64,000 nt of DNA from Curtobacterium sp. MCPF17_002 (GTDB lineage: Bacteria > Actinomycetota > Actinomycetes > Actinomycetales > Microbacteriaceae), in NCBI RefSeq assembly GCF_003234115.2, contig NZ_CP126251.1, positions 496,001-560,000 of the forward strand, written 5' to 3'. This document shows positions 17,591 to 26,467 of the stretch, in pieces. Position 1 is the stretch's first letter. The number at the start of each line of letters is the position of its first letter. The notes under the pieces are model-generated. The model made no database searches and had not been told where the DNA came from. It saw nothing but the letters and a program-made list of their open reading frames with translations. Both the position numbers and the translations under genes were made by a program.

Positions 17591-18178
17591 GTGCTGCTCT
17601 CCGACCGCGACATCACCGCCCAGCTCGCCGAGGGCCGGATCGGGCTCGACCCGTACGACGCCTCGCTCGTCCAGCCCTCGAGCATCGACGTCCGGCTCGA
17701 CAAGTTCTTCCGGCTGTTCGACAACCACAAGTACCCGCACATCGACCCCGCGGTGGACCAGCCCGACCTCACCCGTCTGGTGGAGACCGACCCGGACGAG
17801 GCGTTCGTGCTGCACCCGGGTGAGTTCGTCCTCGGTTCGACGTACGAGGTCGTGACGCTCCCCGACGACATCGCCGCACGACTCGAGGGCAAGAGCTCGC
17901 TCGGCCGCCTCGGTCTACTGACCCACTCCACCGCGGGCTTCATCGACCCGGGGTTCTCCGGACACGTCACGCTCGAGCTGTCGAACGTGGCGACGCTGCC
18001 GATCAAGCTCTGGCCAGGGATGAAGATCGGCCAGCTCTGCTTCTTCCAGCTGTCGAGTCCGGCAGAGAAGCCGTACGGCTCCGCCGAGTACCAGTCGCGG
18101 TACCAGGGCCAGCGTGGGCCGACGGCGTCCCGCTCGGCGCAGAACTTCCTCCGGACGGACGTCTCCGGCCGCCCGTAG
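17591..18178 (+). CDS. dcd: dCTP deaminase
   Basis: A 195-residue nucleotide metabolism enzyme starting at GTG 17591 ([15 protein letters not shown]). Diagnostic segments are [35 protein letters not shown] (phosphate-binding SSLGR) and [11 protein letters not shown], with the catalytic Glu in the last. The C-terminus is [16 protein letters not shown]. It deaminates dCTP. In actinobacteria the enzyme is often bifunctional, also releasing pyrophosphate to give dUMP, but I did not verify the residues that separate the two types. It is divergent from the GNAT gene. Confidence 0.95.
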   Translation: MLLSDRDITAQLAEGRIGLDPYDASLVQPSSIDVRLDKFFRLFDNHKYPHIDPAVDQPDLTRLVETDPDEAFVLHPGEFVLGSTYEVVTLPDDIAARLEGKSSLGRLGLLTHSTAGFIDPGFSGHVTLELSNVATLPIKLWPGMKIGQLCFFQLSSPAEKPYGSAEYQSRYQGQRGPTASRSAQNFLRTDVSGRP

Positions 18179-18264
18179 CGCGTCCTGCGATATCGCGTTC
18201 CGCCATCTTCCGTGCGGATCGCTCGGCGCGGTCGTCCGCGCGTAACGAAATGTCGCATTCTGTG

Positions 18265-18276
18265 TATCGTTGCGGC
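18265..18276 (+). promoter_or_regulatory. possible extended -10 giving a leaderless MNT transcript
   Basis: TGTGTATCGT at 18261-18270 fits an extended -10 (TG-n-TATCGT). The ATG at 18277 lies six bases after it, so transcription could begin at the start codon. AACGA (18243-18247) and TCGTT (18267-18271) form flanking inverted repeats that might be an autoregulatory site. Confidence 0.35.
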
Positions 18277-18792
18277 ATGTCCGCAGTTCTCCCACGGCCC
18301 GCGACACTGGTGTCGGCTGCCGCGCTCATCCGGGACGCCCGGCTCCGCGCCGAACTGACCCAGGTCCAGCTCGCCTACCGAGCCGGGGTCACGCAGAGCG
18401 TCATCAGCACCTACGAGAACGGCCGTCGCGAGCCGTCCCTCGCGGCACTGCAGCGCCTGCTGCTCGCCGCCGGGTTCACGACCGCGATCGACCTGCGTCC
18501 GGTCGAGGAACCCCTGCCACTGCGGGAGCGCGTGACTGCGGCGCGCGAGGAACTGCTGGCGATCGTGCACCGGCTCGGCGGGCGGAACCCGCGGCTGTTC
18601 GGCAGCGTCGCACGCGGCGAGGACGGGCCCTCCAGCGACGTCGACCTCATGGTGGACCTCGATCCGGGGCTCGGCATCTTCGCGCTCATGCGGATCCAGG
18701 ACGAGGCCGAGCAGCTCCTCGGCGTCCGGGTCGACGTCGCGGACGCCGCGGGCATGGGAGCGGACGCGGTCCGGGACGCGGTCCCGCTGTGA
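18277..18792 (+). CDS. XRE-HTH plus minimal nucleotidyltransferase (MNT antitoxin-like)
   Basis: A 171-residue fusion. Residues about 13-65 are a Cro/C1-type helix-turn-helix (LIRDARLRAELTQVQLAYRA, GVTQSVISTYENGRREPSLA). Residues about 90-170 are an MNT domain with the nucleotidyltransferase signature LFGSVARG, then SSDVDLMVDLD (GSxxxG and SDxD). MNT antitoxins of the HEPN/MNT (MntA-HepT) class AMPylate their partner toxin. The fused HTH suggests that the pair represses its own promoter. Overlaps the next gene by 4 bases. A longer start at ATG 18250 is possible, but 18277 sits at the right distance for leaderless initiation. Confidence 0.85.
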   Translation: MSAVLPRPATLVSAAALIRDARLRAELTQVQLAYRAGVTQSVISTYENGRREPSLAALQRLLLAAGFTTAIDLRPVEEPLPLRERVTAAREELLAIVHRLGGRNPRLFGSVARGEDGPSSDVDLMVDLDPGLGIFALMRIQDEAEQLLGVRVDVADAAGMGADAVRDAVPL

Positions 18793-19118
18793 GCCGTGAC
18801 GTGGGCGACCGGCTCGACGACGTCATCCGGGCGTGCGGTGTGATCCGTCGGTACGTCGACGAGGACGGGCTGCCGGAGGACCTCGTCTACGACGCGGTCC
18901 GGATGCGGCTGGTCGAGATCGGCGAGGCCGTGCGCATGCTCCCGAGTGCCGTCACCTCGAGCGAACCGGGCATCCCGTGGGCGCGGGTCTCCCTGCTGGG
19001 GGAGCGTCTGACCCGCCGCTACTTCGACACCACGCCCGCCGTCGTCTTCGGGACGGCACGGGTGGACGTGCCGGCGCTCTGCGATGCGGTCCAGCGCATG
19101 CGCGCCGGGCAGGCGTAG
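18789..19118 (+). CDS. HEPN (HepT/DUF86-like) partner with altered active site
   Basis: A 109-residue helical protein starting at GTG 18789 (MSRDVGDRLDDVIRACGVIR), followed by YDAVRMRLVEIGEAVRML and IPWARVSLLGERLTRRYFDT. HepT-family RNases usually carry IPW...MRNRLxHxYF, the Rx4-6H RNase motif plus the tyrosine that is AMPylated. Here that stretch reads LGERLTRRYF: the first R, the N and the H are replaced while Y stays. The protein is therefore probably not an active RNase by the standard mechanism. It is coupled to the MNT gene by a 4-bp overlap. Confidence 0.8.
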   Translation: MSRDVGDRLDDVIRACGVIRRYVDEDGLPEDLVYDAVRMRLVEIGEAVRMLPSAVTSSEPGIPWARVSLLGERLTRRYFDTTPAVVFGTARVDVPALCDAVQRMRAGQA

Positions 19119-19520
19119 CGCGCGCCGCCCCGCCGGCCAGCCCCGTCGGCCGGCCCGTCGGCCGGCCCCGTCGGCCGGCCCCGTCGGCCGGCCCGGTTGG
19201 CCGGCCCCGCCGAGTCTCGGCCCCGCGGACGTCCTGCGCGTTCCGGCGGGCGCGATCTGTCCGCCGGGCCGAGTCTCGGGGACGGCCCCGCCGCCCGACC
19301 GACCGGCTGCGGACTGGAGGCGCGGTGCGGGCCGGCACCGTGCCTCCCGTCCGCCGTCGGCGCGCGTCCACGGCACGTGGCGGCCGAGTCTCGGCCCAGC
19401 GGACACCCTGCGCGGTCCGGCAGACGCGATCCGTCCGCCGAGGCGAGACTCGGCCTCGCTGCTGCTGCTGCTGCCGCGGCCCCTGCCGCCCGCCCCGCCG
19501 CACACCGCCCGCGAACGCAG
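19119..19520. repeat. repeat-rich intergenic stretch
   Basis: No gene is supported. From about 19130 to 19205 there is a tandem array built from the unit GTCGGCCGGCCC. Two 70-base direct copies follow at 19210-19279 and 19384-19453, each starting CCGAGTCTCGG and running through GCGGAC, CCTGCGCG and GCGCGATC to CCGCCG; the second is closed by the inverse CGAGACTCGG. A CTGGAGGCGCG palindrome (arms 19311-19330 and 19336-19353) lies between the two copies. Frames reading through here are GC-rich artefacts. Confidence 0.65.
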
Positions 19521-19556
19521 GACGGCCCCGTCTCGCCGAAGCGAGACGGGGCCGTC
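19521..19556 (-). terminator. strong hairpin after the sugar-binding protein gene
   Basis: GACGGCCCCGTCTCGC (19521-19536) pairs perfectly with GCGAGACGGGGCCGTC (19541-19556) around the tetraloop CGAA. It lies 16 bases past the stop of the minus-strand gene ending at 19573 and should terminate that operon. Confidence 0.85.
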
Positions 19557-19572
19557 CGTGGAGCGGGGGAGA

Positions 19573-20676
19573 TCAGCCCTTCTTGGCGAGTGCCTCGAGG
19601 GTGTCGTTGCCCTTGTAGGCCTCGACCGCGTTCTCCTTGGTCACGAGGATCGGGGTGAGCTCGATCGCCGGAACCGTCTTGACGCCGTTGTAGTTGTTCG
19701 TCTTGTCGATCTTCGTGTCGGGCTTGTTGCCCTTCGACAGGTCGGACACCAGGTCGACGGCCGCCTGGGCCTCTTCGGTGGTGTTCTTGTAGATCGTCGA
19801 GTACTGCGTGCCCTGCATGATCAGCGGGATCGAAGCGGTCTCCGAGTCCTGACCGGTCACGACCGGGTTCTCCTTGCCAGCGGCCTTCGTCGCGGTGAGG
19901 ATCGCACGGGCCAGGGTGTCGTTCGGCGACAGGACGCCGTCGAGCTTGGTGTCACCCGTGTAGTACTGCGAGATCAGGTCGGTCATGCGCGACTGGGCGT
20001 TCTGCGCGAGCCAGCCCTTGGTCTGCACCTTCTGGAAGGTGGTCTGACCCGAGACGACCTTGATGGTGCCGTCGTCGATCTTCGGCTGCAGGACGTTCAT
20101 CGCACCGTTGAAGAACACGGTGGCGTTGGCGTCGTCGGCCGAACCGGCGAAGAGCTCGACGTTGTACGGTCCGTCGCCCTTCTTCTCCTTGAGGCCCTTG
20201 AGCAGTGCCTGGGCCTGCAGCTGGCCGACCTTGTAGTTGTTGAACGCGACGTAGTAGTCGACGTTCTTGGTGTTCAGGATGTTGCGGTCCCAGGCGATGA
20301 CGACGGCGCCCGAGGACTTCGCCGACTTGACCTGCGCGGTCAGCTGCGAACCGTCGGCGGCACCGATGATGACGGCCTTGGCGCCCTTGGTGATCATGCC
20401 CGAGATCTGCGACTGCTGGTCCGGCACCGGGTTGCCGGCGTTGGCGTACTGGATGTCGGCCTTGAAGCCGGCGTCCTCGATCGACTTCTTGAACGCGGCG
20501 CCCGCGAGGACCCAGTTCTGCGAGGTCTTCGCCGGGAGCGCCACGCCGATGAGGTCGCCCTTCTTGATGGTCGAGTCCGAACCGCTGCCGGAATCGGAAC
20601 CGCGAGCCGAGCAGCCGCTGAGGGCGAGGCCAGCGATGAGCGCCAGGCTGAGGCCGGCGACGATCTTCTTGCGCAT
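19573..20676 (-). CDS. chvE: ChvE-type sugar-binding lipoprotein of a monosaccharide ABC transporter
   Basis: A 367-residue secreted lipoprotein. The signal peptide MRKKIVAGLSLALIAGLALS ends at a GC lipobox (LSGCS). The mature part is a periplasmic-binding-protein fold of the ribose/xylose class: LIGVALPAKTSQNWVLAGAA, ITKGAKAVIIGAADGSQLTA, VVIAWDRNIL, LSPNDTLARAIL, VVTGQDSETASIPLIMQGTQ. This fits ChvE, the binding protein of multiple-monosaccharide transporters (xylose, glucose, galactose, arabinose). It is the last gene of the operon with the ATPase and permease upstream, and is followed by a strong terminator. Confidence 0.9.
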   Translation of the reverse strand: MRKKIVAGLSLALIAGLALSGCSARGSDSGSGSDSTIKKGDLIGVALPAKTSQNWVLAGAAFKKSIEDAGFKADIQYANAGNPVPDQQSQISGMITKGAKAVIIGAADGSQLTAQVKSAKSSGAVVIAWDRNILNTKNVDYYVAFNNYKVGQLQAQALLKGLKEKKGDGPYNVELFAGSADDANATVFFNGAMNVLQPKIDDGTIKVVSGQTTFQKVQTKGWLAQNAQSRMTDLISQYYTGDTKLDGVLSPNDTLARAILTATKAAGKENPVVTGQDSETASIPLIMQGTQYSTIYKNTTEEAQAAVDLVSDLSKGNKPDTKIDKTNNYNGVKTVPAIELTPILVTKENAVEAYKGNDTLEALAKKG

Positions 20677-20737
20677 GTGATTGCTTTCTCTTCGTTGAGG
20701 AGTGGTGGGGCCGGAGCCCCGCTGTGGGGTGGTGGGA

Positions 20738-22030
20738 CTAGGGGAGGGTGACCTTCTCGGGCTGGTCCTCGATGGACCGCGGCTGCTGGGCGGCCACCGT
20801 GTTCTGCTCGGTGTCCTTCCGCTGGAACTGCCGCATCATGCCGCCGATGAGCGACGGACGCCCCTGCGACTTCGAGTAGACGTCGAAGGCGACGGCCACG
20901 AGCAGGACCAGACCGCGGATGATCTGCACCTTGTTGGACTCGAGGCCCATCAGCTGCAGGCCGTTCGACAGGAGCGCCATCACGAGGCCACCGATGATCG
21001 AGCCGGAGATCGTGCCGACACCACCGGCGACGGCAGCACCACCGACGAAGACGGCGGCGATCGCGTCGAGCTCCCAGCCGGTGCCGTCAGCGGGGCCCGA
21101 TGCGCCGGAGTAGGCGACGAACACCATGCCGGCGACGGCGGCCAGGACGGACATGTTCATCATGACGAAGAAGTTGACCTTCTTCGCGGACACACCGGAC
21201 AGGACGGCGGCGCTGGAGTTGCCACCGACGGCGTAGACCTGGCGACCGAAGATCGTGTTCTTGGTGACGAAGCCGTAGATGATCGTCAGGACACCGAGGA
21301 TGATCGCGACGATCGGGACCGACGTGCCGACGGGACCGGCGCCGAACAGGTAGGTGGCGACGAGCGTCACGGCGACCAGGATGCCGGTGCGGACGATCGA
21401 GACCCACAGCGGCGGGACCTCGGCCTGCATCTTGCGACGACGGCCACGGCCACGGGCCTCGATGATGATGAGCGCCGCGATGGTGACGAGCCCGATGAGG
21501 AGCGTGCCGTTGCTGTAGCCGAAGTCCGGGCCGAAGTCACCGAGGAAGCCGGCGCCGATCGGGGTGAAGTCGTTCGGCACGGGGACCGAGGTCGAGTTGC
21601 CGATGATCTGGTTCACGCCGCGGAAGATCAGCTGGCCGGCCAGCGTCACGATGAACGCCGGGACGCGGACGAACGCGACCCAGAAGCCCTGCCAGGCACC
21701 GATCAGGGCACCGACGGCCAGGCCGAGGATGATCGCCGTCCAGACGGGGAAGTGCCACACCGAGATGGACTGCGCCACGATGATGCCGACGACCGCCGCG
21801 ACCGAACCGACCGACAGGTCGATGTGGCCCGCGATGATCACCATGACCATGCCGAGCGCCAGGATCAGGATGTAGGAGTACTGCAGGAACAGGTTGATCA
21901 CGTTGGTCGGCTGGAGGACCAGCCCCTGCGTGGTGATCGCGAAGAACGCGAGCAGCACGATGAGTGCGATGATCATGCCGTACTGGCCGATGCTGTTGCC
22001 CTTGCCGAACAGCAGTTTCAGGTTCTTCAT
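20738..22030 (-). CDS. gguB: sugar ABC transporter permease (GguB/MmsB type)
   Basis: A 430-residue inner-membrane protein of the ribose-type permease family: [90 protein letters not shown] and [20 protein letters not shown]. The IDLSVG and FGRxVYAVGGN motifs are family hallmarks. Length and the large central loop ([12 protein letters not shown]) fit the GguB branch rather than short RbsC. It overlaps the upstream ATPase gene by 4 bases (22027-22030). Confidence 0.92.
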   Translation of the reverse strand: MKNLKLLFGKGNSIGQYGMIIALIVLLAFFAITTQGLVLQPTNVINLFLQYSYILILALGMVMVIIAGHIDLSVGSVAAVVGIIVAQSISVWHFPVWTAIILGLAVGALIGAWQGFWVAFVRVPAFIVTLAGQLIFRGVNQIIGNSTSVPVPNDFTPIGAGFLGDFGPDFGYSNGTLLIGLVTIAALIIIEARGRGRRRKMQAEVPPLWVSIVRTGILVAVTLVATYLFGAGPVGTSVPIVAIILGVLTIIYGFVTKNTIFGRQVYAVGGNSSAAVLSGVSAKKVNFFVMMNMSVLAAVAGMVFVAYSGASGPADGTGWELDAIAAVFVGGAAVAGGVGTISGSIIGGLVMALLSNGLQLMGLESNKVQIIRGLVLLVAVAFDVYSKSQGRPSLIGGMMRQFQRKDTEQNTVAAQQPRSIEDQPEKVTLP

Positions 22031-23619
22031 GAGACGGTGGCGCCCTTCCGCGCGGAGGTCATGCTGCGCATGAGCGATTCTGGGTCGGCCTGGTCGGCCG
22101 GGAGGTCAGCGGTGATCTGGCCCTCGAAGATGGTGTAGATGCGGTCGGACAGGCCGAGCAGCTCGGGGAGCTCGGAGGAGATGAGGATGATGCCCTTCCC
22201 CTGTGCCGCGAGCTGCTGGATGATGCCGTAGATCTCGAACTTGGCTCCGACGTCGATGCCGCGCGTGGGCTCGTCGAGGATGAGGATGTCCGGGTCGGTG
22301 AACATCCACTTGGACAGGACGACCTTCTGCTGGTTCCCGCCGGAGAGCTTCCCGACGTTCTCCTCGACCGTCGGCACCTTCGTGCGGAGCATCTTCCGGT
22401 ACTTCTCGGCGACCGAGTACTCCTCGAGGGAGTCGACGACGCCGGCCTTGGAGATCTTCTTGAGGTCGGCCGAGACGGTTGATCGCTTCACGGTGTCGAG
22501 CAGGTTCAGGCCGAGTGCCTTGCGGTCCTCGGAGACGTAGCCGATGCCGTTGTCGATCGCCTGCTGGACGGTGTTGACCTTGATCTCCTCGCCGTCCTTG
22601 AAGACCCTGCCGCCGATGAAGGTGCCGTACGAGTGGCCGAAGATGCTCATCGCGAGCTCGGTGCGTCCGGCGCCCATGAGCCCGGCGAAGCCGACGATCT
22701 CGCCGCGCCGCACGTGGAAGTTCGAGCCCTTGCAGACCAGGCGGGACGAGTCGAGCGGGTGCTGCACGGTCCAGTCGCGGACCTCGAAGAAGGTCTCGCC
22801 GATCTTCGGGGTGCGGTCCGGGAACCGGGACTCGAGCGACCGGCCGACCATGCCGCGGATGATGCGGTCCTCGTTGACGCCGTCCGCCTTGACGTTGAGC
22901 GTCTCGATGGTCTTGCCGTCGCGGATGATCGTGATCTCGTCGGCGATCTGCTCGATCTCGTTGAGCTTGTGGCTGATGATGATGCTCGCGATGCCCTTGG
23001 CCTTCAGGCCGACGATCAGGTCGAGCAGGTGCTGCGAGTCGTTCTCGTTCAGGGCCGCGGTCGGCTCGTCGAGGATGAGCAGCTTGACGTCCTTGTGCAG
23101 CGCCTTCGCGATCTCCACGAGCTGCTGCTTGCCGACGCCGATGTTCTTGATCTGGGTGTCGGGGTCGTCGGCCAGGCCGACGCGGGCGAGCAGGTCCTGG
23201 GCACGCAGCTGCGCGGCGGTCCAGTCGATCGCGCCGAACCGGCTCGACTCGTTGCCGAGGAACAGGTTCTCGGTGATCGACAGCTCCGGGATGAGCGCGA
23301 GCTCCTGGTGGATGATCACGATGCCGGCCTGCTCGGACTGCTTGATGTTCGCGAAGCGAACCTCTTCGCCCTCGTAGACGATCTCGCCGCTGTAGGTGCC
23401 GTACGGGTAGACACCCGACAGGACCTTCATCAGGGTCGACTTGCCGGCGCCGTTCTCGCCGCAGATCGCGTGGATCTCGCCGGCACGGACGCTGAGCGAG
23501 ACGTCGGACAGCGCCTTCACACCAGGGAACTCCTTGGTGATCGAGCGCATCTCGAGGATCGTCTCGGGTGCGGTGATCGACCGGGTCTCGAGTCCGGTGT
23601 CGATCGGGGTTGACGCCAC
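22027..23619 (-). CDS. gguA: sugar ABC transporter ATP-binding protein (GguA/MmsA type)
   Basis: A 530-residue cytoplasmic ATPase with two nucleotide-binding domains. The first has Walker [10 protein letters not shown], a degenerate signature [15 protein letters not shown] and Walker [14 protein letters not shown]. The second has a degenerate Walker A (GLMGAGRTE) but an intact signature [14 protein letters not shown] and Walker [15 protein letters not shown]. This asymmetry is typical of monosaccharide importers. GTG 23619 was chosen because AGAAGGAG precedes it and the protein then starts at the family N-terminus (VASTPIDTG). First gene of the operon. Confidence 0.92.
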   Translation of the reverse strand: MASTPIDTGLETRSITAPETILEMRSITKEFPGVKALSDVSLSVRAGEIHAICGENGAGKSTLMKVLSGVYPYGTYSGEIVYEGEEVRFANIKQSEQAGIVIIHQELALIPELSITENLFLGNESSRFGAIDWTAAQLRAQDLLARVGLADDPDTQIKNIGVGKQQLVEIAKALHKDVKLLILDEPTAALNENDSQHLLDLIVGLKAKGIASIIISHKLNEIEQIADEITIIRDGKTIETLNVKADGVNEDRIIRGMVGRSLESRFPDRTPKIGETFFEVRDWTVQHPLDSSRLVCKGSNFHVRRGEIVGFAGLMGAGRTELAMSIFGHSYGTFIGGRVFKDGEEIKVNTVQQAIDNGIGYVSEDRKALGLNLLDTVKRSTVSADLKKISKAGVVDSLEEYSVAEKYRKMLRTKVPTVEENVGKLSGGNQQKVVLSKWMFTDPDILILDEPTRGIDVGAKFEIYGIIQQLAAQGKGIILISSELPELLGLSDRIYTIFEGQITADLPADQADPESLMRSMTSARKGATVS

Positions 23620-23765
23620 GGTGCATCTCCTTCTGCCGCTGCGATGCGGCAGTTTCTTCGGGTGGTTCTGCTGCGGCAACGAAGGGCACAGGGAGTCTGT
23701 GCGGACCTCGTTGTCGTGTCCGGTGTCCTGCCGCGCGCCCTTTCGGACGAGCACTGTGATGGTCC

Positions 23766-23781
23766 ATGTGACCGTTCACAT
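23766..23781. promoter_or_regulatory. LacI-family operator upstream of the sugar transporter operon
   Basis: ATGTGACCGTTCACAT is a near-perfect palindrome with arms ATGTGA/TCACAT. It lies just downstream of a predicted promoter and about 150 bases before the ATPase start. An almost identical site (25053-25068) precedes the adjacent LacI gene, strongly suggesting both are bound by that regulator. Confidence 0.75.
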
Positions 23782-23797
23782 CGGCGGAACGGAGGTA

Positions 23798-23828
23798 ATA
23801 CTACGCACGGGGTCGGCGCGCCTGTCAA
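23798..23828 (-). promoter_or_regulatory. predicted sigma-70-type promoter of the sugar transporter operon
   Basis: On the minus strand TTGACA (23828-23823) and TAGTAT (23803-23798) are separated by 19 bases. The expected start of transcription, near 23790, would place the operator at 23766-23781 just after +1, where a LacI protein would block elongation or clearance. Confidence 0.5.
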
Positions 23829-23935
23829 TTCGGATTGGTCGCGTTTTCGTAACGGCCCGCGTGATCCGGCGGAACCGGGGGGTACACGTCCCCCGCGTTG
23901 GGGTGATCGTGCGGGAATCCGCACGTGCGTGCGTA

Positions 23936-23981
23936 CCGGCCTGGAGGCGCGGGGCGGCCCCGCCAGGCGCCTCCGGGCCGG
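23936..23981. repeat. dispersed palindrome, 15-bp arms
   Basis: CCGGCCTGGAGGCGC (23936-23950) and GCGCCTCCGGGCCGG (23967-23981) are inverted with one mismatch. It lies just past the 3' end of the LacI gene (23994) and may also serve as its terminator. Member of the CTGGAGGCGCG family. Confidence 0.7.
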
Positions 23982-23993
23982 CAGGTGGCCGGG

Positions 23994-25016
23994 TCAGCGA
24001 CGGCGGGGCGCGCCCGTCGAGCCGCGCACGACGAGCTGGGGGACGATGTCGATCGGCCGGAGCGGCTCGTCGTCCTCGCCGGGCAGGAGCAGGTCCACGC
24101 AGCGACGACCGAGCTCCGCGAAGTCGACCTGGACGGTGGTGAGGGGCGGCCAGAAGTGCTTCGCCTCCGGGATGTCGTCGTACCCGACCACGGACAGGTC
24201 CCCGGGGACGTCGAGCCCGTACGACCGGGCCGCGTGCATGACGCCGAGCGCCATCTGGTCGTTCGAGCAGAAGACCGCGGTGCAGTCCCGCCACCGCAGC
24301 AGCTCACGGCCGGCGTGGTAGCCGAAGTCCGCCGTCCAGTCGCCCAGGATCGGGGCGACGACGGGCATGTCGCGGTCGGACATGGCGCGGAGGAACCCCT
24401 GCATGCGTGCGTCGGCCTCGATCCAGTCCTGCGGTCCGGCGATGTGCCGGACGTGCTCGTGGCCGAGGTCGAGCAGGTGCTCCGTGGCGAGGCGGGCGCC
24501 CTCCATCTGGTCCACCCAGAGCGCGGTCGGGTCCTCGCCGACGCTCGAGCGCATCGTGACGTAGGGCGTCCGGATGCCGAGCTCCTCGATGAGGTCGAAC
24601 ACCCGCTGCTGCGGGGCGATCACCACGATGCCCTCGACGTCCAGGTCGAGCAGGTGCCCCAACCCTTCCCGAACGGCCGTGTCGGTGGCCTCGGCGATGT
24701 TCGCCGTCGTCACCGAGTACCCCCGGAGCATCGCCGCGTCCTCGATCGCCTGCAGTGCGACCGCCGGTCCGTAGTGGGCGCGCCGCGCGGTCAGGACGCC
24801 GATCGTGTGGGTCCGGCTCGTCACCAGCGCCCGCGCCGCACGGTTCGGGCGGTACTGCAGCTGCTCCATCGCGGCCAGGACCTTGTCACGGGTCTCGGCC
24901 CGGATCGCGTCCGAGTTGTTGAGCACCCGGGACACGGTCTGGTGGGACACGCCTGCGACCCGCGCGACGTCGCGGATGCTGGGCGACCGCGGTTGTTGTG
25001 TCCGCGTCGACGCCAT
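23994..25016 (-). CDS. LacI family transcriptional regulator of the sugar transporter
   Basis: A 340-residue repressor. The N-terminal helix-turn-helix and hinge read SIRDVARVAGVSHQTVSRVL, NNSDAIRAETRDKVLAAMEQ, then YRPNRAARAL. The effector domain carries typical LacI segments (HTIGVLTARRAHYG, IRTPYVTMRSSVG, HVRHIAGPQDWIEADARMQG, AVFCSNDQMALGVMHAARSY, LSVVGYDDIPEAKHFWPPLT). It is encoded on the same strand upstream of the transporter operon, and matching operators lie before both transcription units, so it likely represses itself and the transporter until a monosaccharide binds. Confidence 0.93.
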   Translation of the reverse strand: MASTRTQQPRSPSIRDVARVAGVSHQTVSRVLNNSDAIRAETRDKVLAAMEQLQYRPNRAARALVTSRTHTIGVLTARRAHYGPAVALQAIEDAAMLRGYSVTTANIAEATDTAVREGLGHLLDLDVEGIVVIAPQQRVFDLIEELGIRTPYVTMRSSVGEDPTALWVDQMEGARLATEHLLDLGHEHVRHIAGPQDWIEADARMQGFLRAMSDRDMPVVAPILGDWTADFGYHAGRELLRWRDCTAVFCSNDQMALGVMHAARSYGLDVPGDLSVVGYDDIPEAKHFWPPLTTVQVDFAELGRRCVDLLLPGEDDEPLRPIDIVPQLVVRGSTGAPRRR

Positions 25017-25052
25017 TGCTACTCGTTTCCTGCCCGGGGTCGTGGCACGTCG

Positions 25053-25068
25053 ATGTGCACGTTCACAT
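25053..25068. promoter_or_regulatory. LacI-family operator upstream of the lacI-type gene
   Basis: ATGTGCACGTTCACAT, 37 bases before the regulator's start codon, nearly identical to the site at 23766-23781 (shared form ATGTG-n-nCGTTCACAT). A CATAAT sequence on the minus strand at 25087-25082 could be the -10 element. Autoregulation is the natural inference. Confidence 0.72.
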
Positions 25069-25169
25069 TCCGAGCCAGATCATTATGCATGCCCGGAGCA
25101 TCCGCGCCACCTGAGTCGACGGTCCGGGGCCGATCGGACACCGTGCGGGCCGTCCGTCAGCAGGCCGGT

Positions 25170-26219
25170 CTACAGCCAGTTCCGCTTCCGGAAGACGGCC
25201 CACAGGACGCCCATGAGCACGAGCATCCCGATGATCGCGACCGGGTAGCCGTACCGCCAGTGCAGCTCCGGCATGTGGTCGAAGTTCATCCCGTAGACGC
25301 CGGCGATGAGCCCGGGTGCGAACAGGATCGCCGCCCACGAGGAGATCTTCTTCACCTCTTCGCCCTGGCGGTGTGCGGCACGGGCGAGCTGCCGGCTCTC
25401 CTCACCCTGGGCGAGGCTCGCGCTCGTCATCCGCCGCATCGCCTCGTTCTGCTCCTGGGAGACGAGCGTCGCGTGGAGCGTCAGGGCGTTCTCGAGCAGG
25501 GCACGGAACGAGTCCACCCGCTCGGTGACGCGGAGCGCGTGGTCGAGGACGTTCCGCAGCCGGTGCTGCACCTCGTCGTCGACGCCGTACTTGTCGGCGC
25601 CGCGGAGCAGCCCCTTCACCATCGCGGGCACCGGCTTCGTCGCGCGCTGGAACCCGAGGACCTCGCTGAGGAGCTGGTAGATGCGCTTCGAGACACCGGG
25701 GTCGACCTGGCCGGCGAAGAGCTGGTCCTCGATGGCGTCGACCTGGTCCTGCAGGATCTCGACCACCGGGGCGTAGCCGTCCACGACCTCGTCGAGCACG
25801 GCAGCGGTGACGGCCTCGGACCCGCGGGCGAGGAACTCCGGGTCCGCCTCGACCTGCGCCCGGAGCGCCGCGAGGTCGGGACGCTCCGCGTGCCGGACGC
25901 TCACCACGAAGCGGTCACCGACGAAGAGGTGCACCTCGCCGAACTCGACCGACTCGGCGCGGTGGTCGAACCACGCCGGCCGGAGCACGAGGAACAGCGT
26001 GTCCCCGTACCGCTCGAGCTTGGCGCGCTGGTGCCCCTTGCGGGCGTCCTCGACGGCCTGCTCGTGCAGGCCGAACTCGGCCGCGACGGCCTCGAGCTCG
26101 GACGGGTCGGGTCGGAGCAGCCCGATCCACGCGAGGTCACCGCGGCTGGCGAGCGACAGGGTCGACGGAGACTCGACGCGACGTCCTCCGACGTAGACCG
26201 CGTTGTCGATCAGTGCCAT
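25170..26219 (-). CDS. corA: CorA-family magnesium/cobalt transporter
   Basis: A 349-residue protein with a large soluble N-terminal funnel domain (LAWIGLLRPDPSELEAVAAE, RYGDTLFLVLRPAWF, RFVVSVRHAERPDL), a long stalk helix, and two C-terminal membrane helices. The first helix ends in the diagnostic YGMNF (WAAILFAPGLIAGVYGMNF), followed by the periplasmic loop and YPVAIIGMLVLMGVLWAVF. A basic RKRNWL tail closes it. It forms pentameric channels for divalent cations. It is in the same direction as the lacI-type gene to its left, but unrelated to it. Confidence 0.92.
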   Translation of the reverse strand: MALIDNAVYVGGRRVESPSTLSLASRGDLAWIGLLRPDPSELEAVAAEFGLHEQAVEDARKGHQRAKLERYGDTLFLVLRPAWFDHRAESVEFGEVHLFVGDRFVVSVRHAERPDLAALRAQVEADPEFLARGSEAVTAAVLDEVVDGYAPVVEILQDQVDAIEDQLFAGQVDPGVSKRIYQLLSEVLGFQRATKPVPAMVKGLLRGADKYGVDDEVQHRLRNVLDHALRVTERVDSFRALLENALTLHATLVSQEQNEAMRRMTSASLAQGEESRQLARAAHRQGEEVKKISSWAAILFAPGLIAGVYGMNFDHMPELHWRYGYPVAIIGMLVLMGVLWAVFRKRNWL

Positions 26220-26467
26220 GTGCGTGCTCCTCTCATCGGGAGCAGGCAGGCGCGAAGCAGTCCCGGACGGATCCGGGAGCAGGGCGTGGGTCAGCGAACG
26301 GGCACGGCGACGGCCATCAGCGGCGGCCGGCCCGATCGAGGATGGTCACCCGACATCGCGCCTCACCTGCCCTTCCGGTCCGTCGCGGCCGCAGTGCGCA
26401 GCCGACAGGCCACGCTCGTGGCCGACGTCCGAGACTACTCCCGCTGGTGGAGCGTGCCAAGGGCGCG

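Noticed and set aside
19130..19205. Possible CRISPR or satellite array at GTCGGCCGGCCC repeats
   Set aside because: Units are contiguous without spacers and no cas genes are near. It is a simple GC-rich tandem.
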